Below, piece after piece: positions 50,404 to 60,009 of a DNA stretch of 64,000 nt. Below the pieces are notes generated by a model, which saw only the letters and a list, made by a program, of their open reading frames with translations, made no database searches and was not told the origin of the DNA. Position 1 is the stretch's first letter. Each line of letters begins with the position of its first letter. The translations under genes and the position numbers were made by a program. This DNA comes from Streptomyces sp. NBC_01591 (GTDB lineage: Bacteria > Actinomycetota > Actinomycetes > Streptomycetales > Streptomycetaceae), in NCBI RefSeq assembly GCF_035918155.1, contig NZ_CP109327.1:2790001-2854000 (forward strand), read 5' to 3'.

Positions 50404-53009
50404 TTCGACTCCACCGCCTTGCCGTCCGCGCCCGTCGCACCCCTGGTGTACTTCGGGTGGATCAAACCGACGCAGGTGTACGGGAGTCCGTCGACCTCCT
50501 CCACCGGTACGCCCCGCTGCTCGGCGAGCAGGCGGATGTGTTCGAGATCCGCGCCCGCGCCGCGCTTGGCGAGAATCTTCCACGGGACGCGGCGCAGCAG
50601 TACCCGGGTCGTCTCGCCGACGCCCGGCTTGACGAGGTTCACATCGTGGATGCCGTACTCCTCGCTGATGCGCTCCACGGCGGCCCAGCCCTCCCAGGTG
50701 GGTGCGCGGTCGGCCGCGAGCAGCTCCTTGACCTCGGCGTCCACGGCGTCGACGACCTCGTCGAACTGCGCGGCGACGGTGTCGAGGAAATGGCCGGACA
50801 CATCGGTCTCCGCGAGCTCCCGGTAGAACTTCGCCCCGTGGAAGTCCTCGGGCCCCACCAGGTCGGAACGGAGGACGGTCCGCGAGATCAGCCCGGAAAC
50901 GGTGGAGTTGAGGCAGGCGGACGGGATGAGGAAGTCCTCGCGGGTGCCATACGTACGGACGCAGCCGCCCGGGTCGGCCAGTACCGCGATCTCGGGGTCG
51001 AAGACCTCGAACTCGGCGAGCGCCGCGGACAGTTCACGGGTGATCGCGCCCTTGCCGGTCCAGCCGTCGACGAAGACGACATCCGCCGGGTCGTGGTGGG
51101 CGGCCAGCCAGCGCAGGGCGTTGGCGTCGATGCCGCGGCCCCGCACGATGGAGACGGCGTAGTGCGGCAGGTCGATGCCGTGCCGGTGCCGGGCCCAGCG
51201 GCGCATCAGTACGCCGACGGGCGTGCCGGCCCTGGCGAGCGAGACCAGCACCGGGCGGGGGGTGCGCTCGGCGAGGACCGTCTCGGTGACGGTGCCGACG
51301 GCGCGGGCGACGCGGGCGGCCGACAGCTCCAGGGCCGCCTTGAACAGGTCCTGGTACTGGGCGGACGGCTGGTACTCGACGGGCAGCGACTCGGCGTAGT
51401 GCGCGCCACCGCTCTGTATCGCCTCCTCGCGCTCCTCGGTGGGCGCCTCCAGCTCGGTGTCCGAGAGGTCCTGGAGCAGCCAGCCGACCTCGTCCGGCGC
51501 GTAGGAGGAGAAGGCGGGGCCGCGGAGGGGCTCGGGCAGCATGGGGGGTTCCTGCCGTTCGGAGACGTACGTGTCGGGGCCCGACGGGGCGTACGCAGGG
51601 ATGTACGAGGGGACGACCGCGAGCAGGACGTGGTCGGTGTGTGCGGCGAGCTGCGCCAACAGGCCGTCGGGGGCGTGGAGTTCGGGAGTGTCGGCGGCGG
51701 AGTCGACGGCGAGCACCACGGCGTCGAATCCGGCGCCCGCGACGTTGTACGCGTACCGGTCACCGGGCCCGTCGGCCGGGTTGTCGTGGGCCGGGAAGAC
51801 CAGCCGGGTCCGTATCGCGTAGCCCGGGTCGTCCACGGCGAGGACGGGGGAACGCGTGGTGGTGGAGTAGCGCACCTCGGCGTCGGTGTGGTCCTCCAGG
51901 GCCGTGCCCAGACGCAGGGGGGCGTACATCAGCTCCTCGAAGCCGAGGACCAGTACGCGGCGGGCGTCGCCCAGGGCTCCGGCGATGCGGGCGGCCATGG
52001 CGGGGAGTGCGGGTTCCAGGGCTGCCCGGTGGACAGGGGTGAAGCCGTGCCGTCCGCCGTCGGGCACACCGGCGGGCCACCGGAGATCCACTCGGGTGCA
52101 GGGCCGGGGGCCGGGGGCAGTGGCAGCAGCGGTGGCGGCGGGGCCGGGGCCGGAGGCGGTGGCGGTGGCGGTGGCCGCTCGGGGAACGGCGGAACCGGCC
52201 CCGTCATGCGCGGCGACCAGTGCCTGGCCCTTCTCCAGGACGCCCTCCGGGAGGGTGACCGTGCCCGAGCTCCTCGTCACCAGGTCGACGCGTGCGCCGA
52301 TCTCCTCGGCGAACTCGGTCAGCCTTCCCCGGTCGGCCGGCGACCTCATGTCCACCAGGGCGACGATGACGTAACGGCTCCGCGGGTACCGCTCGTGCAG
52401 TGCGCGGATGGTGTTGAGCACGGTGTTGCCCGTGGAGAACTCGTCGTCCACCAGCACCAGCGGCGCGCCTGTGCGCGCACCCATGTCCATGTCCGCGCCC
52501 GCGTCCGTCAGGACGCACTCGCCCGCCAGCAGATCCGGGTCCTCCGGGAGCAGCAGGTGCGAGGTCGCGTGCGAGTGGGACTCCTCGAAGCCGCCCGCCC
52601 GCGCCACGCCCTCGACGGGGCGGCGTGTCGAGTGGAGGTACGGTGCCACGCCCAGCCCGTCGGCGACCGCGTGGCCGAGGCCGGTGGCCGTCTCCGCGTA
52701 ACCGAGTACGACGGCCCGGCGCGCCTCGGCGTCACCGAGGAGTTCGCGCACCCGCCGGCCGAGCTCGAATCCGGTGCCGTACACCACGGAGGGCTTCTGC
52801 GGCACGTGCTTGCCGAGCACGTTCGACACGAGGAGATGGGCCCGCTTGGGGTTGCGGCGCAGGGCGAGGCCCAGCAGGTCTCTCAGCTCCCTGTCACCGT
52901 CGGGCCTCCCGTCGCCGACGAGCTCGACGCCCAGCCGCTCCGCCACCCAGCTGCCCGACCACACCACGTTCGCCGTCTCCTTCTCTGTCCTTGCCGAGTA
53001 CTCGCTCAT
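50400..53009 (-). CDS. Fused phosphoribosyltransferase/TRSP and StiP-like protein
   Basis: This 869-aa protein appears to be a fusion. The N-terminal part (about 1-290) is a phosphoribosyltransferase with the PRPP loop APLVLVDDEFSTGNTVLNTI (about 183-202). A Thr/Ala/Pro-rich linker (about 273-300) and a TRSP-like domain follow (about 305-470, RRVLVLGFEELMYAPLRLG, VLAVDDPGYAIR). The C-terminal part (about 490-869) resembles the StiP cysteine-protease/PELOTA type (VLVSLARAGTPVGVLMRRWA, DVVFVDGWTGKGAITREL, KPGVGETTRVLLRRVPW). These functions are separate genes in many Ter clusters. It overlaps both neighbours by 4 bp. Confidence 0.8.
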   Translation of the reverse strand: MSEYSARTEKETANVVWSGSWVAERLGVELVGDGRPDGDRELRDLLGLALRRNPKRAHLLVSNVLGKHVPQKPSVVYGTGFELGRRVRELLGDAEARRAVVLGYAETATGLGHAVADGLGVAPYLHSTRRPVEGVARAGGFEESHSHATSHLLLPEDPDLLAGECVLTDAGADMDMGARTGAPLVLVDDEFSTGNTVLNTIRALHERYPRSRYVIVALVDMRSPADRGRLTEFAEEIGARVDLVTRSSGTVTLPEGVLEKGQALVAAHDGAGSAVPRAATATATASGPGPAATAAATAPGPRPCTRVDLRWPAGVPDGGRHGFTPVHRAALEPALPAMAARIAGALGDARRVLVLGFEELMYAPLRLGTALEDHTDAEVRYSTTTRSPVLAVDDPGYAIRTRLVFPAHDNPADGPGDRYAYNVAGAGFDAVVLAVDSAADTPELHAPDGLLAQLAAHTDHVLLAVVPSYIPAYAPSGPDTYVSERQEPPMLPEPLRGPAFSSYAPDEVGWLLQDLSDTELEAPTEEREEAIQSGGAHYAESLPVEYQPSAQYQDLFKAALELSAARVARAVGTVTETVLAERTPRPVLVSLARAGTPVGVLMRRWARHRHGIDLPHYAVSIVRGRGIDANALRWLAAHHDPADVVFVDGWTGKGAITRELSAALAEFEVFDPEIAVLADPGGCVRTYGTREDFLIPSACLNSTVSGLISRTVLRSDLVGPEDFHGAKFYRELAETDVSGHFLDTVAAQFDEVVDAVDAEVKELLAADRAPTWEGWAAVERISEEYGIHDVNLVKPGVGETTRVLLRRVPWKILAKRGAGADLEHIRLLAEQRGVPVEEVDGLPYTCVGLIHPKYTRGATGADGKAVESK

Positions 53010-54169
53010 TCGGCGAGGCCCGCGGCCAGCAGCTCCACGAAGCCGATGTCCTGCCTCGCCACACCGAAGACCTCGGCCCGCAGCAGGGTCCGCTCGGCCC
53101 AGGCGCGGTGCGGCTTCACTTCGTTCATCTTGTTCGTGTACGCGGAGCGCATGACGCCACCGCCGCCGCGCTCCGGCCGCAGGATGTCCTGCGCGTCGCT
53201 GAACTCCTCGTGGCTGACCACGGACAGCGCGTGCACGGGTGCGACGTGCGACGGGTGGATGCAGGTCTTGCCGAGCAGGCCGTTGGCCCGGTCGAGCTCG
53301 ATCTCGCGCAGCAGGCCGTCCAGATCGTGCTCGATCAGTGCCGTGCGCAGCTCCTCGGCCCGGCCCTCCAGGAAGGGGCTGCGGCGCAGCTGGGGCTTGA
53401 ACATGCGTTCCTGGAGCCGGAAGTACTCCCACACCGGTCCGGTGATCGTGAAGCCGGTGCCGTCCGCGCGGCCCAGCACATTGACCACGTCGGCGATCAC
53501 TGCGCCGACGATCTGCACGTCGTACGCCGTCATGTCGGGCGCCCTGCGCAGTCCGTACGCCGAGCAGAAGTCGGTGACGCCGAGCCGCAGGGCGAGCACC
53601 CGCTCGCGGTACTTGTCGACGGTGCAGGCTATTCCCTTGAGCGTTTCACCGCGGGTCTCCAGGTGCAGCAGCTCGGGCGATTCGAGAACGGGCATCGCGA
53701 ACAGGCGCCGCCCGCACTCCTTCTCGGCGCTGGTGAGCGCTTCCATGAAGGGCACGCCACACTCTTCGGTGAACTTCGGAAGTACAAAACCAGACAACAT
53801 TCGGACGGTATCGCCGAGCCGGTGCACCAGGTCGGCTATCTGGCCCGGCTCCCGGACCCGGATGAAGAGCAGCGGCAGCTCGGCGCCGCGCGCGCCGAGG
53901 TCGGCGAACTGCCTGACCAGGTTCTCCTCGGCACCGGCGACCTCGGAGTCGTCGATCGAATCCTCCAGGCACAGCACCATCGAGACAACGCCGCGGCCGA
54001 CCTGCTTGATGACGTCGTCAGCAAGTCTCGGCCGGGTGGCGGGGCTGTACAGGGTCGCTCCCAGGGCCGCCGAAAGCACGCGGGCCGACGAGTCCGGACC
54101 GAACTCGCACGGCTCCTGGAAGAACAGGCCCTCCCTCGAAGCGGGCGCAATATGCCCGAAATGACGCAT
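53006..54169 (-). CDS. HpcH/HpaI aldolase / citrate-lyase beta-type protein of the Ter cluster
   Basis: This 387-aa protein is the first gene of the operon. It has a TIM-barrel of the citrate lyase beta/HpcH group: LYSPATRPRLADDVIKQVGR, VVSMVLCLEDSIDDSEVAGA, FIRVREPGQ, FVLPKFTEE, MPVLESPELL and CIHPSHVAPVHALSVVSHEE. Such proteins occur with TerD genes in stress clusters and may make a CoA- or malyl-type intermediate. GGGGGAG precedes ATG 54169. Three genes follow in a tightly overlapping operon. Confidence 0.85.
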   Translation of the reverse strand: MRHFGHIAPASREGLFFQEPCEFGPDSSARVLSAALGATLYSPATRPRLADDVIKQVGRGVVSMVLCLEDSIDDSEVAGAEENLVRQFADLGARGAELPLLFIRVREPGQIADLVHRLGDTVRMLSGFVLPKFTEECGVPFMEALTSAEKECGRRLFAMPVLESPELLHLETRGETLKGIACTVDKYRERVLALRLGVTDFCSAYGLRRAPDMTAYDVQIVGAVIADVVNVLGRADGTGFTITGPVWEYFRLQERMFKPQLRRSPFLEGRAEELRTALIEHDLDGLLREIELDRANGLLGKTCIHPSHVAPVHALSVVSHEEFSDAQDILRPERGGGGVMRSAYTNKMNEVKPHRAWAERTLLRAEVFGVARQDIGFVELLAAGLAE

Positions 54170-54389
54170 GTAACTCCCCCGAACTGCCGGACCGGCCGGA
54201 CAATGCATGGCCGGTAATAGTACGTACGGACGGGTGTCAACAGTTCCCCACGTGCATGAATTCCGGGTAACTCGTCCATTTCCCGACGGGTCGGAGCGCC
54301 GTGGACGGTGTGCTTCCGGACTACCGCCGGGACACCTGGCACGACCCCCACGTTGTCCGCGCAGGCTGCCAGCAGGCAGGATGACGGGC

Positions 54390-55262
54390 ATGACGCACGC
54401 GATGGTGAAAGGCTCGAACGTCCCTCTGGATGCCATGGCCGTACGGGCCGTGCTGCGCTGGACCCCGGGCGCCGGAATTCCGGATGTGGACGCCTCGGCC
54501 CTGCTGCTCGGAGCCGGTGGCCGCGTGCGCTCGGACGAGGACTTCGTCTTCTACAACCAGCCCCGCCACCCCTCCGGCCTGGTACGACGGCTACCGAAGC
54601 GCAGTGTCCCCGAGGGACTCACGGACACCATCGAGGCCGACCTGGGCGGGCTGGACGCCTCGGTCGAGCAGGTGGTCGTCGCCGCGTCCTCCGACGGCGC
54701 CGCATTCGCTCAGGTGCGCGATCTGCGCATCCTGCTGTACGACTCGGCCTCGGCCGACGGGGAGCCGCTCGCGGTCTTCGACGTGCGCCCGGAGACCGGC
54801 GAGGAGACGGCGATCATCTGCGGCGAGCTCTACCGGCGCGGCGATGGCTGGAAATTCCGAGCCGTGGGGCAGGGCTATCCGACCGGGCTGGTCGGTCTGG
54901 CGACCGCCTTCGGCATCTCGGTCGACGAGACCGCGGCCGAGCCCGAGTCGGCCCCGTCACCCGTCGCAGCTCCCTCGCCCGTACCGGTGACGGCGCCCGG
55001 GTTCCCGCCCGCGCCCGACTTCCCTCCGGCCGCCGCGCCCGGCCCCGACTCGCAGGCCACGGTCCAGCACCAGCAGCCCGCGTACGGCTATCCGCAGCCC
55101 GCGGCGGCGGCCCAGCACGCTCCCCAGCCCGCGTACGGGTACCCGCAGCCCGCAGCCGCTCAGCCGGCCTACGGCTACCCGCAGCCCGCCGCGGCCGCGG
55201 CGCCCGCCCCGGACCCGAATTTCGTGCTGCCGCCGCAGGGGCCGCAGTTCGTACGGTCCTGA
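54390..55262 (+). CDS. TerD-family protein with YGYPQPAA repeat tail
   Basis: This 290-aa protein has a TerD domain (residues 1-175; [72 protein letters not shown]). Acidic loops DVDAS and DED could bind calcium. A Pro/Ala-rich tail follows with three AYGYPQPAA repeats. TerD proteins act in tellurite and oxidative or membrane stress. It is divergent from the HpcH-like operon, 220 bp away. ATG 54381 is an alternative start. Confidence 0.85.
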   Translation: MTHAMVKGSNVPLDAMAVRAVLRWTPGAGIPDVDASALLLGAGGRVRSDEDFVFYNQPRHPSGLVRRLPKRSVPEGLTDTIEADLGGLDASVEQVVVAASSDGAAFAQVRDLRILLYDSASADGEPLAVFDVRPETGEETAIICGELYRRGDGWKFRAVGQGYPTGLVGLATAFGISVDETAAEPESAPSPVAAPSPVPVTAPGFPPAPDFPPAAAPGPDSQATVQHQQPAYGYPQPAAAAQHAPQPAYGYPQPAAAQPAYGYPQPAAAAAPAPDPNFVLPPQGPQFVRS

Positions 55263-55283
55263 GGGACGGGTCCGGGGCGTCGC

Positions 55284-56018
55284 TCAGGTCCGGGACTTGT
55301 AGCCGCGCCCCCACTGCATGCCGAAGCCGTACAGCCGGTCCAGTTCCGACTGGAATCCGTAGACGAACTTCACCTCGCGCCGCACGATCAGCTCGTCCTT
55401 GATGTTCTCCACAGTGAACACGGCACAGGAGCGGGCCTGCGGGGCCCGCTCGTCGAGTTCGATCTCGATCCGCGGGCCGTTGCCCGGGTAGAGCGTCACC
55501 TTGGCGTGCGTACGGTCGAAGGCCGGCGTCTGGTCGTAGATGTAGACGAAGAACAGCAGCCGTTTGATCTGGTCGCGCTGGTCGAGATTGACGTAGACCG
55601 TCTCACCCGACGGCGCCCCGAAGCGGTCGTCCCCGCTGAGCCGGATGTACGGCGGCCCGTTCAGGTCGCCGATGAGGTTGCCCAGCGGCTGGACGACGCC
55701 CTTGGTGCCGTCCTTCAGCTCGTACATGCAGCCCAGGTCCAGGTCGACGTTGACCATGCCCTGGGTGTGGGCCTGGACCACGTCGGGCTGGAAGAGCTTC
55801 ATCGGCCGCAGCAGCCGGCCGCTCTGCCGCGACCGGCCCATGATGTCCGACGTACGCATCTGCCAGGAGAGATTGACCCGCAGATTGCCGGTCAGCGCCC
55901 CCTGTTTGGTGAGCGAGACCGTGGCGTTGCGCCGGGATAGCACGATGGAGCTGGTCGCCGCGCTGCCCGACTCGAATTGTGCCTCCCGCCCCGGCCACAG
56001 GCTGTCCCAGAACGCCAT
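55284..56018 (-). CDS. TerD-like stress protein
   Basis: This 244-aa protein starts MAFWDSLWPGREAQFESGSA and has a beta-rich body (NATVSLTKQGALTGNLRVNL, MVNVDLDLGCMYELKDGTKG, YIRLSGDDRFGAPSGETVYV, LLFFVYIYDQTPAFDRTHAK) of the TerD superfamily. The canonical DFDLDASA motif is replaced by NVDLDLGC, so calcium binding may differ. ATG 56018 is preferred over an upstream in-frame start. It is convergent with the repeat-tailed TerD gene. Confidence 0.75.
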   Translation of the reverse strand: MAFWDSLWPGREAQFESGSAATSSIVLSRRNATVSLTKQGALTGNLRVNLSWQMRTSDIMGRSRQSGRLLRPMKLFQPDVVQAHTQGMVNVDLDLGCMYELKDGTKGVVQPLGNLIGDLNGPPYIRLSGDDRFGAPSGETVYVNLDQRDQIKRLLFFVYIYDQTPAFDRTHAKVTLYPGNGPRIEIELDERAPQARSCAVFTVENIKDELIVRREVKFVYGFQSELDRLYGFGMQWGRGYKSRT

Positions 56019-56052
56019 CCCCAACCCCCACACGTATCGGAAGAAAAGTGCC

Positions 56053-56122
56053 CCGGCCCCGCGGCCGCCCGGCGTCCCTCGCCGGGGACGCCCGCATGAC
56101 TGCGGGGCGGCCGCGGGGCCGG
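56053..56122. terminator. Large nested inverted repeat
   Basis: An 18-bp perfect stem joins 56053-56070 to 56105-56122. Inside it GGCGTCCC (56071-56078) pairs with GGGACGCC (56085-56092). It lies between the DUF475 stop (56195) and the TerD-like start (56018), both on the minus strand, and probably ends the DUF475 transcript. Confidence 0.75.
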
Positions 56123-56194
56123 TTCCGGATGTCTCCGGAGAACCGTTGCCTCACGGACCGCCCCGCTTGAGAGCGTTCCTCAATCCCTACCGGG

Positions 56195-57337
56195 TCACAC
56201 CCCGGACGGGACTTCCGCCTTGGAACCCTCGCCGTCGCCGCCTTCGGCTTCCAGCGCCTTGTTGCGCCGGACCGAGGACCAGAAGGACCAGCCGATCAGC
56301 ACGACGCCGGTCAGGCCGGTGATGAGCTCGTTGATCTGGTACTGGATGGTGACGAGCAGGAGCACGGCCAGCGCACCGATCGCGTAGTGGGCGCCGTGCT
56401 CCAGGTAGACGTAGTCGTCGAGCGTGCCCTGGCGGACCAGGTAGACCGTGAGTGAACGGACGTACATGGCGCCGATACCGAGGCCGAGGGCCATCAGCAC
56501 GATCTCGTTGGTGACGGCGAAGGCGCCGATGACACCGTCGAACGAGAAGGACGCGTCGAGCACTTCCAGGTAGAGGAACATGAAGAACGCGGCCTTGCCG
56601 GAGAGCGCGACGGCGGAGATCTTCTTGCCGGTCCGCTTGGCCTCTTCCTCCTCCTCGTGCTCGCGCTCTTCCTCCTCCTCCAGCTTGTTCTCGAAGAAGC
56701 CGGAGAGGCCGCCGACGATGAGATACGTGATCAGACCGGCGACACCTGAGAGCAGGACCGTTTCCGCCTTGTCCGCGTGACCGCCGCCGTGCTGGTGCGC
56801 GTTGGTCGCGACGGTCATGGCCGCGACCAGCAGCACGATCAGCGCGATGCAGACCGACAGCATGTCGACCTTGCCGAGCTTGGCGAGCGGACGCTCGATC
56901 CAGCGCAGCCACTGGATGTCACGGTCCTCGAAAATGAAATCGAGGAAGATCATCAGCAGGAACATGCCACCGAAGGCGGCAATCGCCGGGTGGGCGTCGG
57001 TGACGAGTTCCTGATAGCGATCGGGCTGGTTGAAGGAGAGATCGACCGCCTCGATCGGACCGATCTTGGCGGTGATGGCCACGATCACGACGGGGAACAC
57101 CAGCCGCATACCGAAGACCGCGATGAGCACACCGATCGTGAGGAAGATCTTCTGCCAGAAGGCATTCATCTTCTTCAGGATTCCGGCGTTGACCACCGCA
57201 TTGTCGAAGGACAGCGAAATCTCCAGGACGGAAAGAATCGCTACGATCCCGAAGGCTTGCCACCCCCCGTAGATCACAGCTGCGACCAGGCCGAGCGCGG
57301 TAACCGCGAACGACCAGCCGAAGGTTTTCAGAAGCAC
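56195..57337 (-). CDS. DUF475 membrane protein (TerC-like)
   Basis: This 380-aa integral membrane protein has about nine helices. It has the TerC/DUF475 features VLEISLSFDNAVVNAGILKK and a second half with YLEVLDASFSFDGVIGAFAV. The two SFDN/SFDG Asp motifs sit in membrane helices and probably bind metal. A cytoplasmic loop holds a run of Glu and Arg (about 230-245). TerC-type proteins may move metal ions or co-work with TerD. The GTG start at 57337 lies 70 bp after the TerD stop, in the same operon. Confidence 0.86.
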   Translation of the reverse strand: MLLKTFGWSFAVTALGLVAAVIYGGWQAFGIVAILSVLEISLSFDNAVVNAGILKKMNAFWQKIFLTIGVLIAVFGMRLVFPVVIVAITAKIGPIEAVDLSFNQPDRYQELVTDAHPAIAAFGGMFLLMIFLDFIFEDRDIQWLRWIERPLAKLGKVDMLSVCIALIVLLVAAMTVATNAHQHGGGHADKAETVLLSGVAGLITYLIVGGLSGFFENKLEEEEEREHEEEEEAKRTGKKISAVALSGKAAFFMFLYLEVLDASFSFDGVIGAFAVTNEIVLMALGLGIGAMYVRSLTVYLVRQGTLDDYVYLEHGAHYAIGALAVLLLVTIQYQINELITGLTGVVLIGWSFWSSVRRNKALEAEGGDGEGSKAEVPSGV

Positions 57338-57407
57338 TGGCTACCCCATCGTGTATGTAACGGGTCTCCCCCGAGGTGTACGGGGCTCCCCCGCGCCGTG
57401 CGCGGCT

Positions 57408-57983
57408 TTACGAAACGTTGACCCCGAAGTCTAGAGCGATGCCGCGCAGACCGGACGCGTACCCCTGTCCCACTGCACGGAACTTCCACTCGCCGTTGTA
57501 CCGGTAGAGCTCGCCGAAGATCATCGCGGTTTCCGTCGAGGCGTCTTCGCTGAGGTCGTAACGCGCGAGTTCCTGACCGTCCGCCTGGTTCACCACGCGG
57601 ATGAACGCATTGCTGACCTGGCCGAAGGTCTGTCCCCTGTTGTCGGCCTCATGGATCGAGACCGGGAAAATGATCTTGTCGCAGTGGGCCGGCACCTGGG
57701 TGAGATTCACGATGACCGATTCGTCGTCGCCCTCGCCCTCACCCGTGAGGTTGTCGCCGGTGTGCTCCACGGAGCCGTCGGGGCTCGTGAGGTTGTTGTA
57801 GAACACGAACCATTCGTCGCCGAGCACCCGGCCCGACTGGCACAGCAGCGCGCTGGCGTCGAGGTCGAAGTCGGCGCCCGTGGTGGATCGTGCGTCCCAG
57901 CCGAGCCCGACCAGCACCTGGGTGAGGTTGGGTGCGGCCTTGGAGAGGGAGACATTGCCTCCCTTGGCGAGCGTGACGCCCAT
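57408..57983 (-). CDS. terD: TerD-family stress protein
   Basis: This 191-aa protein is a canonical Ter[101 protein letters not shown]. The acidic DFDLDAS and GEGDDE loops bind calcium in characterised homologues. It is followed by the DUF475 gene, and upstream lies a near-duplicate TerD gene. Confidence 0.93.
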   Translation of the reverse strand: MGVTLAKGGNVSLSKAAPNLTQVLVGLGWDARSTTGADFDLDASALLCQSGRVLGDEWFVFYNNLTSPDGSVEHTGDNLTGEGEGDDESVIVNLTQVPAHCDKIIFPVSIHEADNRGQTFGQVSNAFIRVVNQADGQELARYDLSEDASTETAMIFGELYRYNGEWKFRAVGQGYASGLRGIALDFGVNVS

Positions 57984-58062
57984 GGTGTGTGTCCTCCCCG
58001 AGTCGTTGAACCGTCTGCTGGGCCCGTTGAGCCGCAGAGCCCCCGAGCCGTCTTGTTGAGCG

Positions 58063-58096
58063 CGTCCGGCGCCGCACAAGGGTGCGGCGCCGGACG
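58063..58096 (-). terminator. First of two tandem hairpins between terD genes
   Basis: CGTCCGGCGCCGCA (58063-58076) pairs perfectly with TGCGGCGCCGGACG (58083-58096) around a 6-nt loop. It lies downstream of the TerD stop at 58184 and upstream of the next TerD start at 57983. Confidence 0.75.
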
Positions 58097-58104
58097 GGGT
58101 ACTT

Positions 58105-58132
58105 AGACCGACCGGCAATTGCCGGTCGGTCT
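58105..58132 (-). terminator. Second tandem hairpin between terD genes
   Basis: A 28-bp perfect palindrome with half-site AGACCGACCGGCAA and its complement. With the neighbouring hairpin it should insulate the two terD genes into separate transcripts. A TetR-like operator role is possible because the dyad has no loop. Confidence 0.7.
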
Positions 58133-58183
58133 TACTGGCGTGAACCGGGCCGCGCCTCATCCGCCCGGCCCGGTCGCGCTCTC

Positions 58184-58759
58184 TCAGACGTTGACGCCGA
58201 AGTCCTGCGCGATGCCGCGCAGCCCCGAGGCGTACCCCTGACCGATGGCACGGAACTTCCACTCCGCCCCGTTGCGGTACAGCTCGCCGAAGACCATGGC
58301 GGTCTCCGTCGAGGCGTCCTCGCTCAGGTCGTAGCGGGCCAGCTCGCTGTTGTCGGCCTGGTTGACCACGCGGATGTACGCGTTGCGCACCTGACCGAAG
58401 CTCTGCTGCCGGCTCTCGGCCTCGTAGATCGAGACCGGGAAGACGATCTTGTCGACATCGGCCGGGACGCCGGCCAGGTTCACCTTGATGACCTCGTCGT
58501 CGCCCTCGCCCTCACCGGTGAGGTTGTCACCGGTGTGCTCGACGGAGCCGTCGGGGCTCTTGAGGTTGTTGAAGAAGACGAAGTTTCCGTCGCTGCCGAC
58601 CTTGCCCTCGGCATTCGTCAGCAGGGCGCTGGCGTCGAGGTCGAAGTCACCACCGGTGGTGGTGCGAGCGTCCCAGCCGAGACCGACGACGACCGCGGTC
58701 AGGTTGGGCGCGGCCTTGGTCAGCGAGACGTTGCCGCCCTTGCTGAGGCTGACTCCCAC
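58184..58759 (-). CDS. terD: TerD-family stress protein, paralogue
   Basis: This 191-aa protein is very similar to the TerD at 57408 ([70 protein letters not shown]). The GTG start 58759 has GGGAGGA upstream. It has its own terminator pair, so the two paralogues can be regulated separately. The pair probably arose by tandem duplication. Confidence 0.93.
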   Translation of the reverse strand: MGVSLSKGGNVSLTKAAPNLTAVVVGLGWDARTTTGGDFDLDASALLTNAEGKVGSDGNFVFFNNLKSPDGSVEHTGDNLTGEGEGDDEVIKVNLAGVPADVDKIVFPVSIYEAESRQQSFGQVRNAYIRVVNQADNSELARYDLSEDASTETAMVFGELYRNGAEWKFRAIGQGYASGLRGIAQDFGVNV

Positions 58760-58905
58760 GAGTCCTCCCATTGGTTTCCTTGGGGGCCGGCAGGCGCCGG
58801 CGCCTCCACTTGCGTTGGCATCAGAATCAACGACTGGATCCTAGTGACCGGTTCCCGGCGAAGCAGGCTTTTCGCCAGGTCGTCCACGGATCAGCCGGTG
58901 CCGGA

Positions 58906-59364
58906 TCAGAGCGTGTCGAGCGCCTTGATGTAGTCGTTGAGGTCGCGTGCGTCGGGCAGACCGTTGACGACGGTCCAGCGCACCACGCCCTCCTTGTCGA
59001 TGATGAAGGTGCCGCGCACCGCGCAGCCCTTCTCCTCGTCGAAGACGCCGTAGGCCCGCGAGGTCTCGCCGTGCGGCCAGAAGTCCGAGACCAGCGGGTA
59101 TTCGAGGCCCTCCTGCTCGGCGAAGACGCGCAGGGTGTGGATGGAGTCGTTGGAGACGGCGAGCAGCTGGGTGTCGTCGTTCTCGAACTTCGGCAGCTCG
59201 TCGCGGAGCGCGCAGAGCTCACCCGTGCAGACGCCCGTGAAGGCGAACGGGTAGAACAGCAGCACGACGTTCTTCTCGCCGCGGAAGTCGGAGAGCTTCA
59301 CGGTCCGGCCGTGGTTGTCCTTCAGCTCGAAATCCGGGGCCTTGGTGCCGACCTCGATCGCCAT
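58906..59364 (-). CDS. Peroxiredoxin (AhpE/Bcp type)
   Basis: This 152-aa thiol peroxidase reduces hydroperoxides. The active-site pattern PFAFTGVC has peroxidatic Cys46 with Pro39, Thr43. A second Cys at 51 could resolve the disulfide, giving a Bcp-like mechanism, although the overall sequence ([40 protein letters not shown]) recalls AhpE. It lies beside the Ter genes and points towards oxidative stress. ATG 59364 follows AAGGGACG. Confidence 0.88.
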   Translation of the reverse strand: MAIEVGTKAPDFELKDNHGRTVKLSDFRGEKNVVLLFYPFAFTGVCTGELCALRDELPKFENDDTQLLAVSNDSIHTLRVFAEQEGLEYPLVSDFWPHGETSRAYGVFDEEKGCAVRGTFIIDKEGVVRWTVVNGLPDARDLNDYIKALDTL

Positions 59365-59571
59365 GAGAAGCGTCCCTTCGCTACGTAAACCGGGCTGGAC
59401 CGTCCGGGTGACTCCCACCCTACGCAGAGCCCGCAGCGGGCCACGCAGCGCCCGCACGGGGGCAACCGGGCACCCGGGCCGCCCCACGGCCCCACGGAAG
59501 CGGCTGTACGAAGGCCCCCGCCGGCTCGATGCCGTCGGGGGCCTTCAGGTCGCATGCGTGGCGAGCGTGGT

Positions 59572-60009
59572 TCAGCGCTTGGCCTTGGCCGCCTTCGGCG
59601 TGACCAGACGGCTGCCCGTCCAGTCCTTGCCGGCGTTGATGCTCTTGGTCTGGGAGAGACCGGCCGTCTGTGCGGCCTCGTTGATGTCGCTCGGTTCGAC
59701 GTACCCATCACGGCCGGTCTTCGGCGTCATCAGCCAGACCGTACCGCCGTCCTCGATCAGACCAATGGCATCCACCAGCGCGTCCGTAAGGTCGCCGTCC
59801 TCGTCGCGGAACCACAGCAGGACGACGTCTGCGACGTCGTCGTAGTCCTCATCGACGAGATCCTGGCCGATTGTGGCCTCAATGCCCTCACGGAGCTCCT
59901 GCTCGACGTCGTCGTCGTAGCCGATCTCCTGGACCACCTGTCCGGGCTCGAACCCCAGGCGTGCTGCCGGGTTGGTCCGCTCCTCCGCGTGGTCCGCGGT
60001 CGCGCTCAC
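59572..60009 (-). CDS. DUF3052 protein
   Basis: This 145-aa acidic protein has DUF3052 features: GFEPGQVVQEIGYDDDVEQE, VDEDYDDVADVVLLWFRDED, GLIEDGGTVWLMTPKTGRDG and a basic end. The GTG start 60009 has AGGAGG at good spacing. Function is unknown; it is conserved next to aceE in Streptomyces. It is divergent from aceE. Confidence 0.86.
   Translation of the reverse strand: MSATADHAEERTNPAARLGFEPGQVVQEIGYDDDVEQELREGIEATIGQDLVDEDYDDVADVVLLWFRDEDGDLTDALVDAIGLIEDGGTVWLMTPKTGRDGYVEPSDINEAAQTAGLSQTKSINAGKDWTGSRLVTPKAAKAKR

Noticed and set aside
50070..54217. Long plus-strand frames over the Ter operon
   Set aside because: They are shadows of the HAD, PRTase-StiP and HpcH-like genes on the minus strand, which overlap by 4 bp and have strong motifs.
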